Shown here one piece after another: positions 35,451-44,919 of a DNA stretch of 64,000 bases. The notes beneath the pieces were generated by a model that saw nothing but the letters and a program-made list of their open reading frames with translations, searched no databases and had not been told where the DNA came from. Origin of the DNA: VFMC01 sp050248155. Lineage in GTDB: Bacteria > Actinomycetota > Acidimicrobiia > Acidimicrobiales > Ilumatobacteraceae. Positions within the stretch are counted from its first letter, which is position 1. Each line of letters starts with the position of its first letter. The stretch spans positions 1 through 64,000 of the forward strand of contig JBFWSW010000006.1 of assembly GCA_050248155.1 (NCBI GenBank), in the 5' to 3' direction. The position numbers were made by a program, and so were the translations under genes.

Positions 35451-38204
35451 TCACCGGCTGAGCTGTGCCAGTGCGTGGACGAGCTCGCGGCGCGTCCGCA
35501 GGCCCAGCTTCGTGAACACCTTGCTGAGGTGGTACTCGACGGTCCGCGGGCTGATGAAGAGCTCGCTGCCGATCTCGGGGTTGGTGTGCCCGTCGGCCGC
35601 GAGCCGCGCGATCTGTGCCTCCTGCGGGGTGAGCGCGTGCTGCACCCCGCTCACGCGCTCGCGAGCCGTCTCGCCGGTGGCGACCAGCTCGCGGCGGGCC
35701 CGCTCGGCGAAGGCGTCGACCCCGAACCGATGGAGCATCTCGTAGGCCGTCCGCAGGTGATCGCGGGCGTCGACCCGTCGTTGTTCGCGCCGCAACCACT
35801 CCCCGTACAACAGGTGAGCGCGTGCGAGGTGCACCGCGATCCGGCAGCGAGCCAACCGGTCGATCGACTCGCGATAGAGGGAGTCGGCTTCGTCACCGGT
35901 GCTGACCAGTGCCCGTGACCGAGCGAGCATCCCGAGCGCCCATTCGGTGCCGGCCGCACCAGCGCGCTGCTCGAGGCGTCGCAGCCCTTGGGCAGCGAGG
36001 TCGTCCGCACCCTCGCGCACGGCGGCCTCGACGAGCTCGACCAGACCGAACCCGGTGACGCCGACATCGTCGAACTCGCACGCCTCCTGCGCGGCGACGA
36101 GTGCATCGTGGTAGCGACCGAGCCCGTTGTACAGCAGGGCCTTGACGAAGCCCTGCAAACCGATCGCCCGTCCCTCTCCCCGTTCCAACGCATTGGGGAC
36201 ACCCGCGGCCAGGACGCTGGACAGGTGCTCCTCGTCGCCGCGCCAGGCGAGCAGGACGACGGCCGTCGCCCGCAGCGGCGCGCCCCCGATGGCATCGTTG
36301 ATCGAGTCCGCTTCGTCGAGGAGGCTCGACGCCACCTGGAAGTCCCCGGCGTGGACGTGCACGCCGGCGAGATAGGTGAGGGCGATCGGCACCTGCCCGA
36401 GGCGTCCGGTGTCGCGCGCCAACCGGACGGCGCGCATCGCGAGCTGCTCCCACAGCTCGTCCGCCCACAGGTCGCCCGCGACGAGCCAGGCGAGCCACAG
36501 CCATCGAGCCGTTCCGTCGACCGAGTCGGACGTGTCGCGGCGCAGTTCGTCGAGCGCGCCGTGGAGCTCGGGAACGGACGAGACGTACCCTTCCGTGAAC
36601 CTGGTGACCAGGCCGTCCAAGAGGTGGTCGATCGGGCGACGGGAAGACGAGCGCGGCCCCATCTGTCGCGCGGCTGCTGCGACGTCACGACGATCGGGCC
36701 GGCTGAGACGTCCCGAGAAGACCGCGGCCCCGAGCGCTTCGAGGTAGGTCTCACGGGACAGCGGCTCGTCGATGCCCTCGAGGCGCCGCGCGGCATCGAG
36801 CAGCAGGGGCACGGCATCGCTCCCGCGCCGCCGAGAGAAGACGATCTGTGCCCGCAACCTCGCACCGAGAGCTTGGTGGGCGGCATCGAGCCGAGTGACC
36901 TCGGCAGCTGCGAGGAGCGCGTCTGCCGCGTCGTGGTCGCCCGCCTCGAGCTTCGCCTGTGCCGCTGCGAGCGCGCGGCGCCCTCTGCGGGACGGGTCGG
37001 CGGTCAGCTGCGCCGATCGCTCCAGGAACGCTGCCGCCGCCGCGACGCCGCCGCGACGCTGCGCTCGCTCGGCCGACCGCTCCAGTTCGGCCGCCACCTC
37101 TTCGTCGAACTCGCGAGCGGCGTGCGCGAGGTGCCAGGCGCGGCGATCCGGATCGAGGACGGGGTCGGTCGACTCGGCCAACGCGCGATGGGCGCCCTGT
37201 CGCTCCGCGAGGCTGCCCGACCGGTACGCCGCCGAGCGCACGAGCGGGTGCCGGAAGCGCACGTGGGTGCCGAACTCGATGAGCCCGTCTGCCTCGGCCG
37301 GTGCCTCCGCTTCGGCGCCGATCCCGAGCCGGTCGGCGGCGCGCCGCAGCACGACGCCATCACCCACGGGATCGGCGGCCGCCACCAACAGCAGGCGGCG
37401 GGTATCAGTGGGAAGCGCTTGCACCCGGTTGAGGAAGCTCTGCTCGATCTGACCGGAGAGCGGTCTGGTCGCCGGGAGCGCGAAACCGCCGGCCAGCTCG
37501 GCGGCGGTCAGCCCGCGAGGCAGTTCCAGCAGTGCGAGCGGGTTGCCGTGCGTCTCGGCGACGATCCGATCCCGCACGCGTTCGTCCAGCGGACCGGGGC
37601 TGGCCGAGTCGAGCAGGCGACGCGCATCGTCGTTGCCGAGACCGCCGATCATCCGGTGCGGCAGACGATCCAGCTCCGTCGTGGCCATCGGATCGCGCAC
37701 GGCGAACACCATCGCGACGTGCTCGGCCAGCAAGCGACGAGCGACGAACGCCAGCAGTTGCGCCGACACCCGGTCGAGCCACTGCGCGTCGTCGATGAGG
37801 CACACGAGCGGCTGGCGCTCGGCGGCATCCGCGATGAGGTTCAGCACGGCGAGACCGACCAGGAAGCGGTCGGCCGCCTCCCCTGCGATCAACCCGAACG
37901 CGGTGCCCAGGGCGTCGCGCTGTGGCGCCGGGAGGCGATCGACGCCCTCCAGCATCGAGGCGCACAGCTGATGCAGGCTCGCGAACGCGAGATCCATCTC
38001 GGCCTCGACACCGGCTGATCGCACGACGCGACAGCCCGACGCCGACGAGGCGACGTAGTCGAGCAACGAGGTCTTGCCCACGCCTGCCTCGCCGTGGAGC
38101 ACCAGCACGCGGCTGCGTCCGGCGCGCGCATCGTCCAGTACCTGGTCCAAGAGCTCGCACTCGCTCCACCGACCGAGCAGGCCGGCACCTGGATCACGCT
38201 TCAC
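35451..38204 (-). CDS. Large LuxR-family ATPase regulator (LAL/MalT-like), copy 2
   Basis: A 917-residue paralogue of the regulator at 29961-32735, alignable end to end. Walker A GEAGVGKT is at residues 38-45 and Walker B reads PLVCLIDDAQWLD. The C-terminal LuxR domain begins LTPQEAQIARLAADGHTNPE and has the same SPRTVEYHLSKVF recognition helix. The near-identity of the recognition helices suggests shared or overlapping targets, while divergence in the helical middle would allow different signals. The start is GTG 38204 (MKRDPGAGLLGR). It is convergent with the LtrA operon, from which it is separated by 18 nt. Confidence 0.92.
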   Translation of the reverse strand: MKRDPGAGLLGRWSECELLDQVLDDARAGRSRVLVLHGEAGVGKTSLLDYVASSASGCRVVRSAGVEAEMDLAFASLHQLCASMLEGVDRLPAPQRDALGTAFGLIAGEAADRFLVGLAVLNLIADAAERQPLVCLIDDAQWLDRVSAQLLAFVARRLLAEHVAMVFAVRDPMATTELDRLPHRMIGGLGNDDARRLLDSASPGPLDERVRDRIVAETHGNPLALLELPRGLTAAELAGGFALPATRPLSGQIEQSFLNRVQALPTDTRRLLLVAAADPVGDGVVLRRAADRLGIGAEAEAPAEADGLIEFGTHVRFRHPLVRSAAYRSGSLAERQGAHRALAESTDPVLDPDRRAWHLAHAAREFDEEVAAELERSAERAQRRGGVAAAAAFLERSAQLTADPSRRGRRALAAAQAKLEAGDHDAADALLAAAEVTRLDAAHQALGARLRAQIVFSRRRGSDAVPLLLDAARRLEGIDEPLSRETYLEALGAAVFSGRLSRPDRRDVAAAARQMGPRSSSRRPIDHLLDGLVTRFTEGYVSSVPELHGALDELRRDTSDSVDGTARWLWLAWLVAGDLWADELWEQLAMRAVRLARDTGRLGQVPIALTYLAGVHVHAGDFQVASSLLDEADSINDAIGGAPLRATAVVLLAWRGDEEHLSSVLAAGVPNALERGEGRAIGLQGFVKALLYNGLGRYHDALVAAQEACEFDDVGVTGFGLVELVEAAVREGADDLAAQGLRRLEQRAGAAGTEWALGMLARSRALVSTGDEADSLYRESIDRLARCRIAVHLARAHLLYGEWLRREQRRVDARDHLRTAYEMLHRFGVDAFAERARRELVATGETARERVSGVQHALTPQEAQIARLAADGHTNPEIGSELFISPRTVEYHLSKVFTKLGLRTRRELVHALAQLSR

Positions 38205-38327
38205 TCGCAGCTACCACCCCGGGTCACTGGGACCGGGACAAGGTAACCCGAAACGATCGCGATCGCGGTGGCCGTTCGGCCGCGCTGGTCGAGCGCCGAC
38301 GACGTCAGCCGGCCCGAACGGCGGCGG

Positions 38328-38936
38328 TCACGACGATCGAGGTGACACCGGACGGTCGGCTGCGCCGCGCTCCCGGCGGCGCGCTGCGCGGAGCAGGCCG
38401 GCGTCGAGGAGCATCGCCTTGTGCTCGGCCGGCTCGCCTGACGTCCACAGCACGCTGTGCTCGGCGTGCAACTCCGTCGCGAGTGCCCGTCGCGCGAGGC
38501 CCGTGTACATCTGGTCCTCCACGAGCCACCCGGAGAACTCGCCCTGACGGTCGAACCCGAACCCGCACGACGCGTGGCTCACGAGGTCGTGCACGGCGCG
38601 CAACCTGTCGTAGGTACCGCCGATCGAGTTGTCGAGCAACGGGTGACGACGATCATGGTCGTGGTGCACGGGCCGGATCTCGAGCACTCCCTCATCCCTC
38701 ACCTGAGCGGCGAGCTCGTCGGCCGTCGTGTACGGCACGGGACGTCGCGTGTAGACCACGCGCACCGGCTGCGCCCGTGGACCGGTGAGCCGAACGAACC
38801 ACCGGTCGGCCTGCACGCCGAGGCTCCTGTACGCGGCGAGCACGACGACGTCCTTCGACAGCCGTGGCGCCTCGAGGAACGCGCTCGCGACGCGGCGGGC
38901 GTGCACGACGTCGACGAGCTCCGCGGTGGTCACCAT
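38328..38936 (-). CDS. Conserved hypothetical protein with His-rich core
   Basis: A 202-residue soluble protein, function not recognised. It shows a His/Asp-rich middle (RPVHHDHDRRHPLLDNS), then LRAVHDLVSHASCGFGFDR and RALATELHAEHSVLWTSG. The regularly placed His, Asp and Glu residues could bind a metal. The N-terminal part has ARRVASAFLEAPRLSKDVVV. ATG 38936 starts the frame (MVTTAELVDVV). It lies between the second LuxR regulator and the DUF2231 gene, all on the minus strand, with gaps of over 100 nt on both sides, so it may be its own unit. Confidence 0.7.
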   Translation of the reverse strand: MVTTAELVDVVHARRVASAFLEAPRLSKDVVVLAAYRSLGVQADRWFVRLTGPRAQPVRVVYTRRPVPYTTADELAAQVRDEGVLEIRPVHHDHDRRHPLLDNSIGGTYDRLRAVHDLVSHASCGFGFDRQGEFSGWLVEDQMYTGLARRALATELHAEHSVLWTSGEPAEHKAMLLDAGLLRAARRRERGAADRPVSPRSS

Positions 38937-39104
38937 GGTGGCGACCCACTGCGAACGTGCTGTCGCACGGCGGGCGCGGTCGACTCGACCGCCGGGCGTG
39001 CGTCGTGCATCGCCGGGATGTCGAGGAACTCGACGGCTTGGTACCCGAACGGGGCCGATCGGGTGGTGGGCAGCGTCAGGGGAAGATCGGCCCGGGCGAG
39101 CATC

Positions 39105-39683
39105 TCACGGCGCTCCGTCGTGGTGCCCGGGCATCACGTCGGTCTCGGACCGATGCCAGACAGGCGAGTCGCCGGCGGTCTCGACGTTGAAGCCGTAGTC
39201 GAAGACGAGCGTCCCGCCGAACGTCGCGCCGACCGACACCACCGCCGCGACGACCACCGAGAGGACGGCGACAGCGATCGGCGTGACGGGTTCGGAATCG
39301 TAGGCCGCCACCCGCCAGACGAGATCGATCACGACGATCACCGTCGCCGTGATCATGATCGCGGCGTGCGTGTTGATCGTCCTCCGGGCCTGGGTGCCCG
39401 CCTCCGACGACTTCCACGCATCCCAGAATCCTGTGAGGACCGCGAGCAGCGACACACCAGCGCCGGCGACGAGCGCGAACGTGCCGGCGTGCCACAGGTC
39501 GCCCGCCCAGTCGCGGGTGTCGCCACCCACCACCGACAGCACGTCGAAGACGGCGACGAGCAGGTACGCAGCGATCGGGATATCGGTCAGCGGGGGGTGG
39601 AACGGTTTGCCCGACCATCCGCGGGGACCCTTGAACGTGCGCCCCTTCAGCGTGAGGGCTGGGCGGATCGAGAACCTGCGCAT
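39105..39683 (-). CDS. DUF2231 membrane protein
   Basis: A 192-residue integral membrane protein with four predicted hydrophobic helices. The DUF2231 hallmark KPFHPPLTDIPIAAYLLVAV is at residues about 26-45. The later helices include FALVAGAGVSLLAVLTGFWD and AAIMITATVIVVIDLVW. DUF2231 proteins are small membrane proteins of unknown function, some linked to haem or redox chemistry. The His-Pro-x-x-Asp pattern is retained. A second DUF2231 gene is at 49450-50133. ATG 39683 is the natural start with a basic N-terminus. Confidence 0.8.
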   Translation of the reverse strand: MRRFSIRPALTLKGRTFKGPRGWSGKPFHPPLTDIPIAAYLLVAVFDVLSVVGGDTRDWAGDLWHAGTFALVAGAGVSLLAVLTGFWDAWKSSEAGTQARRTINTHAAIMITATVIVVIDLVWRVAAYDSEPVTPIAVAVLSVVVAAVVSVGATFGGTLVFDYGFNVETAGDSPVWHRSETDVMPGHHDGAP

Positions 39684-39826
39684 CGTTGCTCCTGACGTCG
39701 GACGGATTCACGGATCGTCCCGGATGTCCACTCGCCGCGGACGTCAAACCGGGATGGCGCCGACGGTGCGGATGACGATCATCGGGAGGCGCCAATCGTC
39801 GCCCGCACCGCCGCGCTCGGCAGCAG

Positions 39827-40558
39827 TCAGACAGTGGCCGCCGCGGTCGCGCCAACGGCCTGCAGGATCGTCGCGGTCACGTCCTCCGGCGCAGACACAC
39901 TCGGCGCGTGCGATGCACCAGCGATCTCTCGCGTGCCTCGCGATCCCGCGCGTTCGGCCATGAACCGGTGCAGCGCGGCGGGGATGTTCCGGTCGAGCTC
40001 GCCGAAGACGAACCACGACGGGATGTGCTGCCACGCAGGCTCCATCGTGGGCAGTGCCTCGGAGAGCGCCGCCATCGTGGCCGGTCGCTGTGTGACCGCC
40101 ATCAGCGCAGCCTGCTCGGCCGTGACATCGGCGGCGAACTGCTCGTGGAACACGTCCTGGCGAATCGCGAGCTCGTCGCCACCCGTCGACACGGGGTAGG
40201 CCCGCAGCGCGTCACCGAGGGTGCTGCCCGGGAACTTGGTCGACAGCTGGAACGCGGACTCGCCGTGATCGGGCGCCAAGCCGGCGACGTAGACGAGCCC
40301 GATCACTGCGTCGTTGCGAGAGGCCGCCTCCGTGGCGACGACACCGCCGTACGAGTGCGCGACCAGCACGACGGGTCGTCCGATGCCGTTGATGACGTCG
40401 CGGACGTACGCCGCGTCGGTCGTCACGCTCCGCAACGGGTTGCCGATGGCGACCACGTCGTGGCCGTGCGCACGGAGTCGGGCGATGACGGGGTTCCAGC
40501 TCGCCGACTCGGCGAAGGCGCCGTGGACGAGGGCGATGGTGGGTGTGTGCTCTGACAT
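39827..40558 (-). CDS. Alpha/beta hydrolase
   Basis: A 243-residue alpha/beta hydrolase of the small EstA/salicylate-esterase-like group. Seen: the oxyanion region IALVHGAFAESASWNPVI, the nucleophile Ser in VAHSYGGVV, an acid candidate in FVFGELDRNIP, and the catalytic His in IAGASHAPSVS. ATG 40558 has GAGAGGCAG at good spacing; the seven extra upstream residues in the longer frame are not used. Such enzymes hydrolyse small esters or act as haloperoxidase-like enzymes; substrate unknown. The NmrA-hydrolase fusion gene lies 101 nt upstream on the same strand. Confidence 0.85.
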   Translation of the reverse strand: MSEHTPTIALVHGAFAESASWNPVIARLRAHGHDVVAIGNPLRSVTTDAAYVRDVINGIGRPVVLVAHSYGGVVATEAASRNDAVIGLVYVAGLAPDHGESAFQLSTKFPGSTLGDALRAYPVSTGGDELAIRQDVFHEQFAADVTAEQAALMAVTQRPATMAALSEALPTMEPAWQHIPSWFVFGELDRNIPAALHRFMAERAGSRGTREIAGASHAPSVSAPEDVTATILQAVGATAAATV

Positions 40559-40659
40559 GGTGCTGCCTCTCTGGTTCATGGGTTCTCTGGTGTGTTCGGT
40601 TCTGGTGCTTCCGTGCGGACATCGTGCGATCAGCGGACGCTGCGATCGCCGGGCACGAC

Positions 40660-42357
40660 TCAGCTGGTTCCGAGCGCCACGCGAAGGACGTGGATGGCCT
40701 GCTCAACGGCTGCGCTCGCTGCGGCCGTGACACGAAGCGGGTTCAGCATCATGAAGTCGTGGAGCGTGTTGTTGACGCGAACACTCGTGGTGCGCACGCC
40801 TGCGGCGGTGAGCTTGCGGGCGTACGCCTCTCCCTCGTCGCGCAGGACGTCGTTCTGGTCGACGATCACGAAGGCATCCGGCAGACCCGAGAGCTCGCTC
40901 AACGTCGCACGCAACGGTGATGCCGTGATCTCATCACGTCGTGTCGTGTCGGGCAGGTACGCGTCCCAGAACCATGCCATGGCCTTGGCGGTGAGGTACG
41001 GACCGTTCGCGAACTCGCGGTAGCTGGCGGAGTCCTGAGCAGCGTCGGTCACCGGGTAGTACAGCGACTGGTGGATGAAGCGCACGTCGCCACGCTGCTT
41101 GGCGAGGATCGCCAGCGCGGCGGCCATGTTGCCGCCGACCGAGTCGCCGGCCACCGCCAGGCGGGTGCCGTCGAGGTCTTCCGACCAGCCCTCGGTCGTG
41201 ATCCACCGTGCGGTCGCGTAGGCCTGCTCGATCGCCACGGGGTACTGCACCTCGGGCGAGCGGTCGTACTCGACGAACACCACTGCCGCGTTGGCGCCGA
41301 CGGCGAGCTCGCGCACGAGGCGGTCGTGGGTGCCGGCGTTGCCGAGGATCCATCCGCCACCGTGGACGTAGAGGATCGCGGGCAGCACGCGTCCTGCTCC
41401 GACCGGCTTCACGATGCGAACGCGCACGTCGCCGACGCTCGCCGCGACCATGATCCACTTCTCGTCGACGTCGGGCATGTCGACGGGCGCGGCCTGGAGG
41501 TCGTCGAGCACCTTGCGCGCGCCGTCGACGCCCAGCTGGTAGATGAGCGGGGGCTTCGCCGTGGCGTCGGCGATCGCCCGAGCAGCTGGCTCCAGGGCGT
41601 ACGGAGTGGTGAGCGACTGCTCGAGCCAGTCGTCGAACCGGATCGCGCCGAGCTGGGCCGCACCGTCGTCCGGAACGAGGCTGCGGTCGGTCACGTGTCC
41701 TCCGAAGTACCGGGCCTCCGGATCCGTCACGACCACGCGTGGGTCGCACCGGAGGGACAAGGCATGCCGGACCAGCTCGTCGAATCGGAACAGGCGTGGG
41801 CCGGCGATCTCGATGCGGCCGTTGATCGGCGCCGCTGTCGCAACGCGGCCGAGCGCGGCTGCAACGTCGTCGGCGGCGATCGGTTGGAAACCGACGGGAG
41901 CGATCCGCACGGTGTCACCAGTGGTCGCAGAGTCGGCGATGCCGTTGACGAACTCGAAGAACTGCGTCGCCCTGACGATCGAGTACGGGATCGACGACGT
42001 CTCGATGAGCTTCTCCTGGGCGACCTTGGCGACGAAGTACCCGTTGTCGGGCGAGCGATCCGTCCCGACGATGGACAACGCGACGTGATGGCCCACGCCT
42101 GCGGTGGCCTCTGCCTCGAGCAGGTTGCGGGTCGAGGTCTCGAAGAACTCGAGCACCGCAGCAGGCTCGAACGACGGCGAGTTCGACACGTCGACGACGA
42201 CGGATGCGCCCTGTAGCACGTCGGCCAGACCCTCCCCCGTCAGCGTGTTGACCCCGGTGTTCGGGGCCGCGGCAACGGCCTCGTGCCCGTGCTCCCGGAG
42301 GTTGGCGACGAGCTTCGATCCGATCAGCCCGGTTCCGCCGATGACGACGACTTTCAT
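40660..42357 (-). CDS. Fusion of NmrA/SDR-type NAD(P)-binding domain with alpha/beta hydrolase (HSL/esterase family)
   Basis: A 565-residue two-domain protein. Residues 1 to about 250 are an atypical SDR of the NmrA type: the cofactor motif is VVVIGGTGLIGSKL at residues 3-16, followed by the GVGHHVALSIVGTDRSPDN and YFVAKVAQEKLIE segments. Residues about 265-565 are a hormone-sensitive-lipase-family hydrolase. They show the oxyanion HGGGW at residue 332, the nucleophile Ser406 in VAGDSVGGN, and an acid/His pair near LPDAFVIVDQNDVL and VNNTLHDFMML. The HSL N-terminal signature DGARKVLDDLQAAPVDMPDV is intact, so two complete genes appear fused. ATG 42357 is chosen because the longer upstream frame is non-coding. 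Substrate unknown; a coupled reductase-esterase is possible. Confidence 0.85.
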   Translation of the reverse strand: MKVVVIGGTGLIGSKLVANLREHGHEAVAAAPNTGVNTLTGEGLADVLQGASVVVDVSNSPSFEPAAVLEFFETSTRNLLEAEATAGVGHHVALSIVGTDRSPDNGYFVAKVAQEKLIETSSIPYSIVRATQFFEFVNGIADSATTGDTVRIAPVGFQPIAADDVAAALGRVATAAPINGRIEIAGPRLFRFDELVRHALSLRCDPRVVVTDPEARYFGGHVTDRSLVPDDGAAQLGAIRFDDWLEQSLTTPYALEPAARAIADATAKPPLIYQLGVDGARKVLDDLQAAPVDMPDVDEKWIMVAASVGDVRVRIVKPVGAGRVLPAILYVHGGGWILGNAGTHDRLVRELAVGANAAVVFVEYDRSPEVQYPVAIEQAYATARWITTEGWSEDLDGTRLAVAGDSVGGNMAAALAILAKQRGDVRFIHQSLYYPVTDAAQDSASYREFANGPYLTAKAMAWFWDAYLPDTTRRDEITASPLRATLSELSGLPDAFVIVDQNDVLRDEGEAYARKLTAAGVRTTSVRVNNTLHDFMMLNPLRVTAAASAAVEQAIHVLRVALGTS

Positions 42358-42484
42358 GGTGGATCCTTTCGATTGCGAACGTCTCGGTTGGCGGACGTCT
42401 CGTGGGCTAGACCGCCCACCAGCTCGAGCTGTGACAACTCGCGGTCGGTCGGCCCCGGCAGCGGCTCGGTAACCTGCCGGGACG

Positions 42485-43288
42485 ATGAGCACGACGACGC
42501 AGCGGTGGATCCGGTTCGCGCGAGCCGACGGCACGACGGGATTCGGGACACTCGCTGACGACACGATCGCGATCCACGACGGCGACATGTTCGGCGGCGC
42601 CGTCAACAGCGGCGAGCACATCGCGCTGACCGACGTGCAGGTGCTGGCACCGTGTCGACCGACGAAGATCGTTGCGCTCTGGAACAACCTGCGAGCCGCC
42701 GCCGACAAGCAGGGATGGGCAGAGCCGACCGAGCCGCTGTACTTCATCAAGCCGCCGTCCTGCTGCATCGGGCACGGCGCCGCAGTGGTGAAGCCGAAGT
42801 CGTACGCGGGCCGGGTGCTGTACGAGGGCGAGCTCGGCATCGTCATCGGGCGAACGTGCGTCGACGTCGCACCGGACGAGGTCGACGATGTCGTGTTCGG
42901 CTACACGTGCGTCAACGACGTCACCGCGCTCGAGCTCATCAACGCCGACCAGTCCTTCGCCCAGTGGTCACGGGCGAAGAGCTTCGACACGTTCGGCGCG
43001 CTCGGCCCGGTCATCGCGTCGGGCATAGAGCCCGACGGGTTGCGGGTGCAGACCATCGTCGGCGGGAAGGTGCGCCAGGACTACCCCGTCAGCGACATGT
43101 TCTTCTCGCCACGCCGGCTCGTCAGCCTCCTGTCGCGCGACATGACGTTGCAGCCGGGCGACGTCATCGCCTGCGGGACGTCGATCGGCGCGATGCCGAT
43201 GCGGCCCGGCGTGCAGATCGAGGTCTCGATCGACGGGATCGGAGTGCTCGCCAACACGCTCCTCGATCCGAGCGACGCCGAGGGCTGA
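42485..43288 (+). CDS. Fumarylacetoacetate hydrolase (FAH) family protein
   Basis: A 267-residue FAH-fold enzyme. Conserved features are YFIKPPSCCIGHGAAVVKP, the metal ligand pattern YEGELGIVIG (paired Glu), FGYTCVNDVTALELINADQ with the third acidic ligand, and the C-terminal GDVIACGTSIG. FAH-family members act as fumarylpyruvate or acylpyruvate hydrolases, oxaloacetate decarboxylases or hydratases. This fits the catabolic surroundings, but specificity cannot be assigned. The start ATG 42485 lies in a 127-nt region divergent from the fusion gene. It converges on the acyl-CoA ligase, only 6 nt away. Confidence 0.87.
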   Translation: MSTTTQRWIRFARADGTTGFGTLADDTIAIHDGDMFGGAVNSGEHIALTDVQVLAPCRPTKIVALWNNLRAAADKQGWAEPTEPLYFIKPPSCCIGHGAAVVKPKSYAGRVLYEGELGIVIGRTCVDVAPDEVDDVVFGYTCVNDVTALELINADQSFAQWSRAKSFDTFGALGPVIASGIEPDGLRVQTIVGGKVRQDYPVSDMFFSPRRLVSLLSRDMTLQPGDVIACGTSIGAMPMRPGVQIEVSIDGIGVLANTLLDPSDAEG

Positions 43289-43294
43289 CTCGGG

Positions 43295-44821
43295 TCAGAG
43301 CCCCAGGCGATCGGCCATGCCGATGCGCTGCACCTTGCCCGTCGCGCCCTTCGGGATCGCCTCGACGAACACGATCTTCTCGGGGACCTTGAACGCAGCG
43401 AGCTGCTCACCCGCGAACGTCCGCAGGTCGCGCTCGGAGAGCTCCTCGCCCTCGGCGAGGACCACGACGGCGCCGATCTCCTCGCCGAGCTTCGGATGCG
43501 GGATCGCGAAGGTCACGGCCTCGGCGACCGCAGGGTGGCGCAGCAGGACGTCGTCGACCTCGAGCGGCGACACCTTCTCGCCGCCGCGATTGATCTGCTC
43601 CTTCAACCTGCCGGTGAGGAACAGGTAGCCGTCGTCGTCGAGCATGCCCTCGTCACCGGTGCGGAACCAGCCGTCGGTGAACGCCGACGCGTTCGCCTCC
43701 GGGTTGTTCTCGTAGCCGTCGACGACGGTTGCCCCGCGGATGCCCACCTCACCACGCTGGCCGGCAGGCAGCACGTGATTCGCCGGATCGAGGATCGCGA
43801 CCTCGATACCGGTCGGGATGCCGACCGAGCCCGGCTTCTGCACGCCGGGCGGAAGCGGGTTGCACGTCATCTGGTGCGAGGCCTCGGTCATGCCGTAGGC
43901 CTCGACCACCGGCACGTCGAACAGCGCGCCGAGGCTCTCGAGCACCGTGACGGGCAGCGAGGCCGACGACGAGCGGACGAACCGCAAGCTCGTCGGACGG
44001 TGCTCCTTCGGCGCACGGGCGAGCACCATCTGGTGCATCGTCGGAACCGCCGTGTAGTACGTGGGCTGCAGCTCGTCGACCCACCGGTGGAACTTGAACG
44101 CGTCGAAACCGGGGGTGCACACGACCGCCGCGCCGGCCGACAGCGGCGCGAGCAAGCCGGCCATGATGCCGTGGATGTGGAACAGCGGCATCACGGTCAG
44201 CGACCGGTCGCTCGGCGAGAGCTGGAGGTGCGCGGCGATGTTGCGCGCCGAGCGGGCCAGGTTGCGCTGGCGCAACGGAACGATCTTCGGACGCGACGTC
44301 GTCCCGGACGTGTGCAGCACGAGTGCCTGGTCGTCGGGAAGCGGCACGCCGTCGCGGCGCGGGCGGTCGGCCGGCGACCCGGCGTCGGGGACGGTGAGGT
44401 CGATCGACAACCCGCTGCCCGACACGTCGATCGCGAGGGTGGACGACGGTGCGGCAGCATGGGCGGCGGGGCTCTCGCCGGGGTTGGTGACGAGCGCCGC
44501 GGCACGGAGGTCGTCGAGGTAGAAGCGGAACTCGTCCTCGCGGTACTTGGGGTTCAGCGGCGCAGCACAGCCGACCGACATCGCCGCCAGCAGCACGAGC
44601 GCCATCTCCGGGCCGTTGGGCAGCACGACTGCGATGCGATCACCCGGCCCGAGCCCTGCGCTGCGGAAGCGTTCGGCGAGCTGCCCGACGCGTGCGACGA
44701 GCGCCTCGTGGTCGATCGATGCACCGTCGACGGTCACGATCGACGGTCCCCTGCCGTGGCCTCCGAGGAGATCGGCCACCGTCTCGGGCACCGCTTCGGT
44801 CGTCGTTGCTGTGTCTGCCAT
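43295..44821 (-). CDS. AMP-dependent acyl-CoA synthetase, oxalyl-CoA-synthetase (AAE3/Pcs60)-like
   Basis: A 508-residue ANL-superfamily ligase. The P-loop motif reads LHTSGTTSRPKIVPL rather than the usual TGTTGxPKGV. The A5-type motif is VEAYGMTEASHQMTCNPLPP, and the late motifs LTGRLKEQINRGGEKVSPLE and FVEAIPKGATGKVQR contain the catalytic Lys. This set resembles plant AAE3 and yeast Pcs60, which are oxalyl-CoA synthetases. That makes oxalate the leading substrate, with other short dicarboxylates or fatty acids possible. ATG 44821 is preferred over the longer frame to 44902. It is divergent from the ketopantoate reductase-like gene. Confidence 0.87.
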   Translation of the reverse strand: MADTATTTEAVPETVADLLGGHGRGPSIVTVDGASIDHEALVARVGQLAERFRSAGLGPGDRIAVVLPNGPEMALVLLAAMSVGCAAPLNPKYREDEFRFYLDDLRAAALVTNPGESPAAHAAAPSSTLAIDVSGSGLSIDLTVPDAGSPADRPRRDGVPLPDDQALVLHTSGTTSRPKIVPLRQRNLARSARNIAAHLQLSPSDRSLTVMPLFHIHGIMAGLLAPLSAGAAVVCTPGFDAFKFHRWVDELQPTYYTAVPTMHQMVLARAPKEHRPTSLRFVRSSSASLPVTVLESLGALFDVPVVEAYGMTEASHQMTCNPLPPGVQKPGSVGIPTGIEVAILDPANHVLPAGQRGEVGIRGATVVDGYENNPEANASAFTDGWFRTGDEGMLDDDGYLFLTGRLKEQINRGGEKVSPLEVDDVLLRHPAVAEAVTFAIPHPKLGEEIGAVVVLAEGEELSERDLRTFAGEQLAAFKVPEKIVFVEAIPKGATGKVQRIGMADRLGL

Positions 44822-44919
44822 GTCGGTCGAACGCCTCCGGTCGAGTACCGCGCTGTCGGCCGCCATCCTCGCGCCGACCAGGCTGGCGTGCGCAACCGGC
44901 ATCCGCGTAGGGTGGCCCG

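Noticed and set aside
35988..38018. 676-codon plus-strand frame opposite the second LuxR regulator
   Set aside because: The minus-strand product has Walker A and LuxR domains; the plus-strand frame has none.
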